Origin: Lunularia cruciata
Taxonomy: Eukaryota; Streptophyta; Marchantiopsida; Lunulariales; Lunulariaceae
NCBI GenBank assembly: GCA_948567375.1
Contig: OX419760.1
Span: forward strand, 38,936,001-39,000,000
DNA length: 64,000 bases
Direction of reading: 5' to 3'
The position numbers and the translations under genes are program-made. Below, in pieces: positions 34,020 to 45,339 of this stretch (within the stretch, counting starts at the first letter, position 1; each line of letters starts with the position of its first letter). A model generated the notes under the pieces. That model ran no database searches and was not told the DNA's origin. It saw only the letters and a program-made list of their open reading frames with translations.

Positions 34020-34609
34020 AAGTGTTTTAGTCCAAGAGAGTGGATCACCCCTCTTGGAATAGCACAAACTACTGAAACTGAGTAATTTGAGGTGGAGAAC
34101 ATAGAGTAATTGCTAGACTTAGGAAGGAGTTTAGAGAACGGATGGGATGGATGTACCGGGAGGACAATTTCCCGCACCTAGCTTTCCATTCTCCAACCCA
34201 TTCCACATCAAGGTTATGTATATCCAGCGTGAGCAGATGAGGGTATCACTAGTTTATCACTTTGGTGCAGAATTCATGGACAGAGTGATGAACTCACCAA
34301 ACCCGGTGATTCTACTTGTGGTGATATATGACAAAGAGTGTGATTTGACAATCTACATTCTATTATGATAATATGGATATGAATGTCCCAAATCCTCTCC
34401 CTTTCAACACTCAAGTACAAATCCGTTATGTAGTGAGACCAAAAGTGATGTTTAGAGATTTTGTGGTTAGGAATTTTGGTGAGTAGTATTATCAACGAGT
34501 GATAGCTTTTGAGGTCCCAATGGTAGTTCCAATAGTTTGTGCGCCTTCTAGAGTGATTATATAAACTCTATATTGAAGTAGACATTAGCAATTGAGTGTT
34601 GTAGGAACC

Positions 34610-35693
34610 ATGGATCCGCAATTGCAAGAGCTGGTGCAAGGAATGCAAGGGATGTTGAATGAATTTTGAGAGATTAAGATGACCATGGAGACATTACAAA
34701 GTCAAGTGCAGATCCTCAGGAACGATCAAGCCATGCAAGAAGAAGAGCCGTCTCAAAACCCAGTACTTGCGATTGAAGTACTTGGAGAGGTACCCGTGCC
34801 TACAAACCCTATCAACGATGAAGCCACATTGCTACTCCGGATGAAGAAGACCTGCAACATTGAGCCTTACAAGGGGCAACGTATGATGGGAGTAGTAGAA
34901 AATTGGATCTCGAGAATGAATCATATTTCCGATTGTTCTCAACAGAGATCACAGAGCATGCTGCAGGTGTGTTTGCATGTGGGTACTTGACCGATAAAGC
35001 CCTCACATGGTATGATGCTTGGGAATATCCATGTTGGCAGAGAGAAGGGAGGTCACATGGACAGCAATGCAAGAAGGACTGCTGAAGAATTTCCAATCGA
35101 TGGATTTTGTGCAGATGGCTTGAACCCGACTATGGGGATTGAGATAGAAGAATAGCGTACAAGAGTATGTGGAGGCATTTTTGGATCTACAAGTTGCAAT
35201 TACCGACATGAGTCCAGCAAAGGCTCTCGATAATTTCAAACGAGGATTGAAAGAGCAGATTTGCCAAGAAGTCATGGTGCAAAATCCTCGCACGGTATTT
35301 GAAGCCATTGCTTGTATGCAGAGAATAGCAGGAGCATTAGGTTGAGATGAAGGAGTACTTCCACCTCAACATTATTGGGCAGAAATGCCACACATGGGTG
35401 GACCAGTACCGATGGAATTGGGCAACCTTCAATTCCGGGATCAAGGAGCACGACCGCTTCAAGAGGAGCAAGGACGGGTAGAAGAACAAAGACATGGAGT
35501 CCCACGAGGAGAAGGGACTCGAGGAGAACAACACTGTTGTTACAATTGTGGCCGTATTGGGCACATATCTACCAACTGTTGCACTTGTTTCCTTAGAGGC
35601 CCTCAGCCTTTGTACAGGCGATCTTTGAACAACATGGAGAGGCACATTGAAGAGGAGGAGGTGGAAATCACTTTGGAAAATGAAGATTGCTAG
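34610..35693 (+). pseudogene. K gag with zinc knuckle
   Basis: Starts at ATG 34610 (MDPQLQELVQGMQGML), meets one in-frame TGA at about 34667, and goes on with a coiled N-terminal region (METLQSQVQILRNDQAMQEE). The capsid region has frameshifts between 34900 and 35350. Near the end CYNCGRIGHISTNC is a complete CX2CX4HX4C zinc knuckle (about 35535-35576), preceded by an Arg-rich stretch. The product would package the element RNA. Confidence 0.85.
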
Positions 35694-35769
35694 TAAATGT
35701 ACCTTGCGGCCTTACTGGCTCAATAAGGAAGTAGAGAAGCAAGGGAAGGAAGACAAATAACACGCAAAG

Positions 35770-36253
35770 ATCCCAAAAGGCAACCTCACAATTGATTGTT
35801 GTGAATAGGATCCTAGAAGGTAATCAAGTGAGAGTATTAATAGATCCGGGAGCAACAAAGAATTTCTTGTCTGGCTCTATTGCAATAAGATTGGGAATAG
35901 ATCTAGAGAGAGATGGGAGTGAAGAAGTAGAGTTACCAAATGGGCAAACAGAGAGGATTGAATCATTGCCTAGACGGGTAACCCTCTCTATAGGAGAATA
36001 TCAGGAAGTAATTGAGTGGCGAGTGATATAGTTAGCTCGTTATGATGCAATTTTAGGCATGCCATGGATGGAGCAGTACAACCCTATGGTGGATTGGAGG
36101 AAGAAAGTAGTGAGAACACACCAATGGTCAATCATTGGGGTTAAAGAAAAATCACACAAGCAGAAACTGCCTCTATATGTCATAGGGACGGCAACTGTCT
36201 GTAAGACCGATAGATGTTTTATGGGTCTAATAAGAGAAGTCCAAAGTGCATAA
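35770..36253 (+). pseudogene. K aspartic protease
   Basis: VLIDPGATKNFLSGSIAIRL (from about 35833) is the retropepsin active site, but the usual Asp-Ser/Thr-Gly is Asp-Pro-Gly. YDAILGMPWMEQYNP (about 36041-36085) is the C-terminal block, one stop before it. The Pro could come from one T-to-C change in a Ser codon and would be expected to impair catalysis. Confidence 0.82.
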
Positions 36254-36289
36254 CTTGATGGACAAATTCTTGAGAAATTGAAGGATGTG

Positions 36290-37610
36290 GTGGATGAGTT
36301 TCAAGATGTCTTTCCTGATGATCTACCCTCAGGATTACCACCAAAAAGGTGAATAGATCACAAAATTGAGACACTTCCGAGGAAGACACCTCCTTGTAAG
36401 GCCCCATATCGCCTATTACCTCATGAGTTGGAGGAGTGTAAGACTCAAATTGAGGAGAAGCTACAGAAAGAGTTCATCCAACCTAGCATATCACCATATG
36501 GGGCCCCTGTCTTGTTTGTGAAGAAGAAGGATGGTACAATGCGCATGTGCATTGACTATCGGGGTCTCAATCAGCAAACAATAAAGAACAAATACCCCTT
36601 ACCTCGCATGGATGACCTGTTTGATCAACTCCATGGAGCGAGATACTTCACCAAACTGAACTTGCGGAGCGGTTACAATCAAATCCAAATTGCAAAGGAG
36701 GATGTGTATAAAACTTCCTTTCAAACCAAGTATGGCCACTTTGAGTATCTTGTGATGCCTTTTGGCCTCACCAATGCACCTGCCACTTTCATGAGTCTAA
36801 TGAATTACATATTTCATCCATACTTGGATAAGTCTATTATCGTCTTCTTGGATGATATCTTAGTATATAGTAGCATGATGACAAAACACAAACAACATCT
36901 ACGAGAGGTCCTCTAGATTCTAAGACATAATCAATTGTCCGCCAAAATCTCAAAGTGTGAGTTTGGCAAGTCTGAAGTAGACTACTTGGGGCATAGAGTA
37001 AGTGCAGACGACATTCAAGTATTGACAGATAAAATAGAGGTCATTCAAAAATGGAGTGCCCCAGAAGATCAGACTCAACTTAAGAGCTTCTTGGGGTTGA
37101 CGGGATTCTATCGTAGATTTGTCAAGGACTTCTCCAAGGTTGCATAGCCTTTAACGGCACTACTTGGCAAGGGGAAGAAGCAGACATGGGGAACTGCACA
37201 AGAGTTGGCCTTTCAAGAATTGAAGGCCGCCTTGCTACATGCACCAATCTTGAAGTGGTATGACCCAAAACGTCCAATCAAGTTGGCTATAGATGCATCA
37301 AGCGTAGCAATAGGAGCAGTCCTACAACAAGAGTGGCATGACGGATGACATCCAATTGCATATTTCTCTCAAAAGTTGTTATTAGCAGAGTGCAACTACC
37401 ATGCCATAGAACAGGAAGAGTTTGCCATCGTTCTAGCAACCAAGCATTGGAAGCACTATCTGGGCAAGAAGGTATTTGTAGTAGAGACAGACCACAAACC
37501 TCTAGTCTACCTTGAGACGCAAAAGGATCTATCTCGTCAACAAATTTGGTGGGCAGAGTGGCAACAATGCTTCAATATGACAATCACTTATGTGGAAGGT
37601 AAGAAGTGAC
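36290..37610 (+). pseudogene. K reverse transcriptase and RNase H
   Basis: 36428-36916 is open: [70 protein letters not shown] and the active site [12 protein letters not shown]. After one stop, 36935-37147 has SAKISKCEFGKSEVDYLGHR and SFLGLTGFYRRFVKDFSKVA. RNase H: LAIDASSVAIGAVLQQEW near 37285, HAIEQEEFAIVLATKHWKHY (37403-37460) and FVVETDHKPLVYLETQKDL. Only a few stops, for example 36914 and 37146, separate long open stretches. Confidence 0.93.
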
Positions 37611-38680
37611 TTGCAAATGCATTCACCAGATGGACTCCATCCCATTGCCAATGGCAAACAACTTGGTGGTAGAGGTTAAGATTAACCTTGAATTCTGGCA
37701 AGAGATTTTGGCTACTACAAAAACTGATCCAGAGATTGTAGAAGCACAATCATCCAAAGGTGTCACCAACACCCAAGGACTCACCTTTTGGGATGGGAGA
37801 TTATGGATCCAAAATGTCTCTGAATTATGCACCACCATTCTAGCGGAATGTCATGAGTTGGCCATTATAGCTCATGTCGGAGTGGACAAGACCTTGGATG
37901 CAGTCAAACGCCATTACTATTAGCCCAAGATGAGCAATGACGTGATGGACTATGTGCGTAGCTGCCTACTTTGTCAATAGAACAAAGCTTCTAATCAAGC
38001 TCTTGCAGGGCTCCTTCAACCTCTCTCCACTCCTACCCAACGTTGGGAACAAGTGAGTATGGATCTCGTCTGTGAATTACCCAAGACCACCTCAAGGTTT
38101 GACTCCATTGTGGTCTTTGTGGACCGGCTCAGAAAAATGATTCATGTACGCCCTACCACCAAGGAGGTGACCGCTCCACAACTAACTCAATTATACTTAG
38201 ATGCAGTCTTTGCTCACCATGGCTTGTCTAGAGTACTCATCACCAATAGAGGCACCCAATTCACCAGTTTGTTTTGGCAAACACTCTTTGGTTTCTTCAA
38301 AACCAAGTTGGCCATGTCCACAGCTTACCACCCACAAATAGATAGCCAAACAGAGCGGGCTAATTGCACGATTGAAGACATGTTACGCGGCTTCACCTTA
38401 GAAGAGCAAGAGAGGTGGGACACCTTACTCCCATTGGTGGAATTCGCTTACAACAATTTAGTGAATGCATCCACCCAGGTCACTCCATTCTTCCTCATGT
38501 ATGATGAACATCCCTTCACACCTTCTAGCTTGATGAAGATCTGTCCAGTGGCTACCAAGGTCGATGTAGTCAACACATTTGTTTCTAAAATCCAACAAGG
38601 TGTGGAGAGTGCCAAGCACAGATTACAGATTGTGCAAAATTGAAAGAAGCATTATGCTGATGTACACCGTAGGCACATGG
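37606..38680 (+). pseudogene. K integrase core
   Basis: Zinc site: HELAIIAHVGVDKTLDAVKR (37852 on) and SCLLCQ near 37960. Core: MDLVCELPKTTSRFDSIVVF with the first catalytic Asp (38059), VLITNRGTQFTSLFWQTLFG where the second Asp (usually Ser-Asp-Arg-Gly) reads Asn, and AYHPQIDSQTERANCTIEDM with the catalytic Glu. The frame 38053-38643 is open. The Asp-to-Asn change fits one G-to-A transition and would inactivate strand transfer. Confidence 0.92.
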
Positions 38681-39135
38681 ATTTCAATGTTGGAGATCAA
38701 GTGTGGCTATCGACAACAAACCTCACATTAGTTGGACCTCATAAGCTCAAACCTCGTTTTATTGGGCCTTTCTCGATTCTTTGTCGCATCGGCGTTGTGG
38801 CCTATCACCTTGAGCTACCACCACACATGAAGATCCATCTAGTGTTCCATGTCTCCCTACTACGCAGATATGCTCCCCGATTAGGCTTGGGTCATTCCAC
38901 ACAAGACATTTGACCTTGTCCGACACTCATTGATGGCATAGAGGAATATGAAGTGGAGCGGATTCTCCAAAAACGCATGCGTGGTACTCGCCATCCACAG
39001 GTGGACTATCTAGTACAATGGAAAGGTTACCCCCTCTATGAAGCAACCTGGGAGCCCGCTGCCAATTTGGCACATGCACCGGTGTTGGTGCAAGCATTTG
39101 AGCAACAATTGCACAATGAGGACGTTGCATCTTAA
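38677..39135 (+). pseudogene. K integrase C-terminus with chromodomain
   Basis: 38677-38913 carries DFNVGDQVWLSTTNL, the GPY/F-like KPRFIGPFSILCRIG and HLVFHVSLLRRYAP. After one stop, 38917-39135 carries the chromodomain: EEYEVERILQKR, DYLVQWKGYPLYEATWEP and a C-terminal helix VLVQAFEQQ. The aromatic residues of the methyl-lysine cage region (Tyr in EYEV, Trp in QWKG, Trp in TWEP) are kept. Chromodomains in this family are known to bias insertion to heterochromatin. Confidence 0.93.
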
Positions 39136-39148
39136 AAGGAGGGAGGTC

Positions 39149-39882
39149 TGTAATACCAAGAGCTAGCCATATGATCTAGATGTGAAATTTGGTTTGGTAA
39201 CATCTAGAATGATGTTATACATGATGGTCAAAATAGATAAGATAGAATTATCACCAAAAGAGTACTTCTACTAATAGGGCAAAAACCGAAATAGACTCGA
39301 GAACCTTAGAACCAATAGCTAGACATATGATTTAAAGGTGAGAATTATTTTGGTAACATCTGGAAGGTTGTTACACATGATGGACTAAATAGATCAGAAA
39401 GAGGTATCACCAAAAGGGGACTTCTACTAATAGAGTAAGAATCAGAATATGCTTGAAATCTTTGAAAGCAATTTTGGAGGCCTAAACGGATGAATTAGGC
39501 CTCGAAAATGTGCAGATTTCCCCTCCAACAGAAAATATGCTGGCCTTCCCTCCCCCTTTCTTTGTCTCATCGAGAGCTTTCCAATGGTACCTTACGTGAT
39601 TTGAGATTCCTACAAAAAGATTCCCTAAAAGATTCCCTCCGGTCAAAGCTTGTTTGACCAACCAGATAGGACCTAGACCAGACATGTCACCCATCCAAGT
39701 AAGTAATTCAAGGGTGGAGCTTGCTGACATGTCACCTATCTGTGTGCCTAATCCTATGGGGGAGCTTCCTTGGAGGAGATCCTCTTTGTCTATATAATAA
39801 AGAGAAGGTGCTCCTTTGGGGCATCTAATGTTTGAGTGTGCAATCTGTGTTATCTCTCTTCTCTTGTCCTCAGAGTATTACA
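39149..39882 (+). repeat. 3' LTR of K
   Basis: TGTAATACC to ATTACA, preceded by the polypurine tract at about 39134-39146. Similar to the 5' LTR along its whole length with scattered substitutions. Confidence 0.93.
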
Positions 39883-42047
39883 GTATGAATGTAATTGTGA
39901 ATACCTTGAGCCATATCATTTGAAAATAGTTGATGTATTTGGGTAGTGCTAATATGGCCTAATTGATTGTGCAATAAATCAAGAGGATTAATATGGACAC
40001 TAAGGCATGTACGGATTCAAGAAGTAAAAACCATTTCTCCAAGGTGATATATATCTTTTGTCAAAGGACAAGTTGCTTTCAAATCAACATTTGGAGCATG
40101 TAATATACCTTGTTTGTTACTCACAAATGTAGATCCTCCAACTAGGTCAAATTGCTTAATAGACAAAATATTTCTCTTTTAAGCATGGAATATGGAGAAC
40201 ATTTTTACTCATTTTTGAATCACCCTTAGGAAGTGTAAGAAACACTTTGCATGATTCAAGTATATCTTGAGTGGAATTATCACCAAGATATACCTTCTAT
40301 GGTGTAATATAAGTCTCATAAATAAAGAAGATGTTTATTGAATGAGCCATATTATGTGTTCTCTAGAATCAAGATACAAAGAATCATTTTTTTGACATGA
40401 TGTAGTAATGTAAGCTATTATAGTATATAAATACATTGTTGAATTTGCTTTAGCTTTTTATCTATGCAAATTGCTATAGATTCATCAACAATTTGCTTTC
40501 TATAGTTCTTTAAATAATGTCCAATTAGATGACAATACAAAAATTTCATCTTTTTGTTGGGATTCTTTGATTTTCTTGAAAAGATCTTAATGACAATGAC
40601 AAATCATGTTTGAAACTAGATCAAGGAGCAAAAGCACCAAAAGATGAGTTTTTGCCTTTGTGAAAATTTTGATTCTTTTAATTCCGTACATTAAATTTCC
40701 TTTTATAGGGGAGTTACCCTTAAAGGTATATATTGTAGTTGCGGGCTTTGACATCCAGGTCTTTAACAATTTCTCCTCCTGTAGGAGATATGTTATAAGA
40801 TTTTGCAAGGTTAAATTTTTTTGACCTTGTAGTTAGGTTAAACGATTTTGGAAACTATTAAACATGTTGTGCATCATAGCAAACATTTGAATTTTTTCAG
40901 GAGCTTGATATCTTATAGATGATAATTAATTGACCAATGTTTTGAACCAATGAACATGTTTTGTAACACTATTACCTTGTTTGATGTTCAACATTTGAAG
41001 CTCATCTTAGAGATTCATCCTTGTAATTGGATCTTGAGCTTCATATAATTGCTCAAAAATGATCCAAGCCTCAAAGGCATAGCAAGCATAATTAACATGA
41101 TGAATTTGACTATCATTGAGTTGATTCATAATAAAAGATAATGCAAATGTATCACTTGCATCCCAATTGATGCTACTGCTAGTGTCTATTAATGGTAGAG
41201 CAGGATATGCAAGAACAATAGAAACTATTTGACTAGCCTATGCAAGAGTAGTAAAAGGCTAAGTTGGTCAGGATTGAGTATGATTCACTACCCTTATGAG
41301 TCACATAGCTTGAAGAAACAACCTCATTCCTAATTTCCATATGAAGTAATACATACTATTAAACTTGGGAAATGTCTTTGACCTTTAACATTGTGGTTTG
41401 CTGCAACATAATGACAAATGTTAAATAAAACAAAGTTTTGATAATAAAAATTGATTATTGAATCTTGATATTTGAGTCCAAAATGATAATGTTGATGATG
41501 AATAGTCAAAATTTCTAGAAAAGGCATTAAAAGAAGTGTTAACTCATAATAAGGTGCATGACAATAAAACATATATAAGTCATTTGTGAATTCAAGATAT
41601 TGTGGCCAAGTACTTTTTGAAAGTTTCTAGGCTATGGATCACTTTGCATTGACACAAGTATCTAGAAAAAAATTTGAATATGAAAGAAATAAATTTTTTT
41701 AAAAAAATTATTGTCTCATAGTTATAAGGTCAGCGTTCAAAAATTCAAAAGATATGAGTACTTTCACAATTTGGAATTGTCAAGTATGTGGGTTGCTAGG
41801 TCAGTATTGTCTTAAAACATATGATAAATCTGAAAAAAAGTTCAATAATTCAGATTGGAAACATATAATTTTCACCATGATAGAAGTTAGTATTTGAAAG
41901 AATTTTGTGGTGGTAAGTTGTAAAATCTTTTGATTCACATGCACCTTGAGAATTCAAAGATCTTTTAGTGTTTGTGTGTTGTCTATGGGTAAGGAGAATT
42001 TCAATTGTGCTTTTTACTAAAAAATACAATGGATTCTCCCCAAAATT
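39883..42047 (-). pseudogene. Copia element C3: gag, protease and pre-integrase part
   Basis: On the minus strand the region 41572-40587 contains weak gag sequence, ending in EEKLLKTWMSKPATTIYTFK (40770 down). Around 40320-40200 there is a KVYLGDNSTQDILESCKVFL block followed by NVLHIPCLKEKYF, typical of the copia protease-pre-integrase stretch. A decayed pre-integrase block (LGHISTTQIHQLF) reaches the K boundary. Beyond K, only the integrase C-terminus is found, so the integrase core is missing. 41600-42047 has no recognised domain and may contain the leader or LTR. Confidence 0.7.
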
Positions 42048-42408
42048 TGTAGAATTATTAACCCATAAGCACAATACCATTGCATGGGATTTAAATGCTA
42101 CTCATGTTTAGAGCACATTAAACCCATAAACAACGCACTTCTGGTTAATTCAAAGAGAGGATATATTCAAGCTTTTCTCACCCTGCACATACAAGTGAGC
42201 CGTACCTAAGGTTAGATAAAGGGGGTAATAGGACTTGTAGTCCTTCATAATACAAGTAGATAAGGCGCTTTTTTAAGACTTGCATAATTTCAGAGCCCAC
42301 ACATATCCATGTGCCATACTTAAGGGTCAATAAAGAGGTCATAGGACTTGCAATCATGTACAATACAAGGAAGCAATAAAGAAGTGTTTTTCTTAGATTT
42401 GCGTAACA
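42048..42408 (+). repeat. 5' LTR of C4
   Basis: Starts TGTAGAATTATTAACCC and ends GCGTAACA. It contains two related blocks (CATACAAGTGAGCCGTACCT near 42187 and CACATATCCATGTGCCATAC near 42299), an internal tandem duplication lacking in the 3' LTR. Confidence 0.85.
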
Positions 42409-42420
42409 TGATATTAGAGC

Positions 42421-42930
42421 AAATGTGACACAATTATTGGTGATTGTGTTTCCTTATACGTGACCTTGGGGTTTACTTATTTTTAGGGTTATGGTTTCCT
42501 CTCTCTATCAAGTGATTAGGGTTTCCTTGCTATGGGACCTTAGGTTTACTATCAATTTAGGGTTAGGATTTCCCCTCCATAGAGTGCTTAGGATTTTCTT
42601 GTTGCTTGAGTTTAGGGTTAGGATTTCTTTGTCGCCGGTGTTTAGTGTGTCTTGGTAGTGGAGCTTAAGGTTTTCTTGCTACCAAATCTTAGGGTTCCTT
42701 TTTGCCGCACATTTGGGTTACATCTTTACTTAGGGGTCCTTTTTGACTAGGGCTTAGGGATTCTTCCTTTTGAGTGGAAAAGTGTGAGGTTCAATGTTCC
42801 CTACTTAGAGAAGGGGTTATCTTTGTCCACCATTGTAAGAGTGCATTTCTTCATTACAATTCTAATTCTCTTAGTGATAGCTCAAGTTCAAACAATCAAC
42901 ACATTGATTGCCTTGATGAGAAGAATTACA
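42421..42930 (+). repeat. C4 leader with degenerate TTTAGGG-type repeats
   Basis: Between primer site and gag, variants of TTAGGGTTAGGATTTC and TTAGGGTTTCC recur at about 42484, 42520, 42557, 42612 and 42690. The unit contains the plant telomere heptamer TTTAGGG but is degenerate and spaced by 30-60 bp, so it is not a telomeric tract. No open reading frame with a domain. Confidence 0.5.
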
Positions 42931-44357
42931 TGACATAGAGCTATGTGATGCTAAATTTCTTGAGTTCTTGCCAATTCTATAACTATGTAGATGGATCATC
43001 ACAATGCTCAAAGAATAACAAGCCAATTCATGAGAGAGAGACATGGGATGTAGAAGAGTTTGAGGTATGTATCCAGATTTTTCTTAACATCAATGCTTTA
43101 CAACATAGTAATATTTGCAAGTGTGACATTGCAAAAGAGATGTGGATAAACTAACAAAGCTACATAAACCTATTGGAATCATGACTAAATTTTTTCTTGC
43201 ATTAAAGGCTTTATAGTATCTACTATATTCATGGTTAGTCAATGGATTTTTTTCATCTGAAGATCTTTGAATTAAGAAACTAATACATCAAAGCTTTAGG
43301 AAAGATGACCAAATAGAGTGTGACCTTCCTTGTGTTTAATGCATTGCTTGAATCATGGCATCCCATGGTGTAGTCACTTGGATTAAAATGTTATAGAAGA
43401 TATGGCAAGATCTATCCTCCTTGAGGAGGACACACAAAGGAAGGAGAGAGTTGATACTCCAATTTTTGTTCTTGATTGGAACAAACTTTAAAGCAACTTA
43501 AGAAGAAACAAATTTTGAAGCACAAGAAGTAGAAATTCAAAGTTGAGAATTCCAAAAGCACATGCATAGAGTATAGATAAAGGGGTCATTGAAAAGGTGA
43601 TCCAAAATGCCCATTGCTAAATTGAAACAAGGCAAGTGCTAGTGTTGTAATTGTGTTATCCACTTGAGAAGTTGTGTGTATTGATAGGTCATGAGTGCTT
43701 TATGTGACCATATCAATACATACTATAATAATGATGTACATATATATTCACAACTTCAAAAACATATCCATTCAACTCCAAGGTTATGATAGAAATGTAA
43801 GTGAATCAAAAAGTTCAGGTGAGATGCATTTTAAGATTTTAGACATGAAAGTAGACTACATTTCTATTATCATTCAAGACATGCATTGGGTTCTTGGAGC
43901 AAGTGATACTCTTTTATCTATAACAAATTTGTGTAAGGAGTGTTGTAAGTTCAACTTGGATAGAATTGGGGTATGTTGGATTCTTCCATCAAATATTCTC
44001 ATACGTGGGAGACTCAAGAGTTAAGTTTACATCATGCCTTATAAGATTGAAGAGATTTTAGTTGTAGCTAGTACAAACATAGCTAGTTTTATGCTCATAG
44101 AACAGCATCAAGCTTTAGCACATGCATCATTGCATGCAATTTGTGAAGCAAAACATTTGGGTGTAGTTGAGTGGCTAGTTATCAACAGAGATAAGGGTAA
44201 ATTATCCACATGTAGGTCTTGTATTGCTGGTAAGTTACATTTCCAACCATCTTCAAATATGCATAAGCATGCAGATGGTATTTTGGATGTTATAATGTCA
44301 AACCTTGGATATTTTGATACAATTAGTTTTGGTGGGGCTAAATGGTTAACTATGTAG
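42931..44357 (+). pseudogene. C4 gag, protease and GAG-pre-integrase remains
   Basis: 42945-43154 gives a gag-like frame with HERETWDVEEFEVCIQIFLN. A zinc-knuckle-like CNCVIHLRSC near 43640 is damaged. At 44034-44357 the pre-integrase block is open: HQALAHASLHAICEAKHLG and CRSCIAGKLHFQPSS provide the expected His/His and Cys/Cys pairs. Confidence 0.75.
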
Positions 44358-45070
44358 ATTGATGAATATTTAGTTATACTAGTTTAGCTTTCTTGCAAAC
44401 AAAGGACCAATTGCAATCTACCTACAAGAATTGGAAAATAGAGATTCAAAAAGTATTGGGATGAAGGTGAAGTGTATTCTTAGAAACCAAGAATCAGAAT
44501 TTTGAATCAAAAGTTTCATACACACTTCAAGGCTAAAGGGATTCAACATATGGTGATTCCAACTTACATACACAAGATTGTGGGGATGATAGAGATGATG
44601 TGCATAATCTTTGAAGAAGTATGCACACTCGTAGATCATGCAAATTTGAGTTGCCAATATTAGGCTTTTGCTTTAAGGTTTGTGACATGGACGTGAGATT
44701 GGCTACCAATAGCAAGATTGGGTGGAAAGATACCATACAAAGCATTCTTTGGTAAAAACACTCTCTCTCCTATGCTCATTGATTTGGATATATGGCTTTG
44801 TATCATATACCAAAGGAGAAATATCAAAAACTTGATGCAAAAGCATAGAAGGGTATTTTTGTTGGATGTCCAAAGGTTGCCAAAGGATACGAGATTTTTG
44901 ACCTTGAAACTAAGAAAGTGATTCTTAGTAGAGATGTGGTGTTTCTTGATGCTAATGCAACTATGGCAAGTCCTAAATTCCTATCAAGTGATGGGGACAT
45001 AGAGGGTGAATCAGACAATGGTGTTGGATATATATTTCCACATTCCAAATTGGAGAACCAAACATAAAGC
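44358..45070 (+). pseudogene. C4 integrase remains
   Basis: Past a damaged core, 44718-44921 has GGKIPYKAFFGKNTLSPML, the block following the catalytic Glu in copia integrases. A frame-shifted HKRYEIFDLETKKV-like sequence follows near 44900. Stops and frame changes are frequent. Confidence 0.65.
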
Positions 45071-45339
45071 TTGAAATCACAAGGCCATGAAGGATCTAAA
45101 GTTGAAGAACCTTCCACAAATCAAACACCAGCAGATGCAAAAGAAGAACCTATGTAGCAAAGGCAAGTGAAGATAACATTACTAGGACATCACAAAAGTG
45201 GTGTTGATCCAAAAAAAATTATTTAAGGCAAAAGACAACATAAAACTCCATGGGATGGAGATGATTATTTTGTTAGAGGTGATGTTGAACTTCTAATTGA
45301 GATTATGGATGTTGTTTATGTTGAATCCAATCCAAAAAC

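Larger units (their letters stand above)
33271..39882 (+). mobile_element. Full-length chromovirus (Ty3/gypsy) element K
   Basis: LTRs at 33271-34006 (736 bp) and 39149-39882 (734 bp) begin TGTAATACC and end ATTACA. A perfect primer site TGGTATCAGAGC follows at 34008-34019 and the purine tract AAAAGGAGGGAGG precedes the 3' LTR. Internal order is gag, protease, RT, RNase H, integrase, chromodomain. By eye the first ~155 LTR bases show about 11 differences, so the insertion is not recent. The flanks are CATGA and GTATG, not a matching duplication. Coding frames carry scattered stops. Confidence 0.95.

Noticed and set aside
42460-42730. Interstitial telomere tract
   Set aside because: Units are degenerate and 30-60 bp apart, and the stretch lies between primer site and gag of a copia element.
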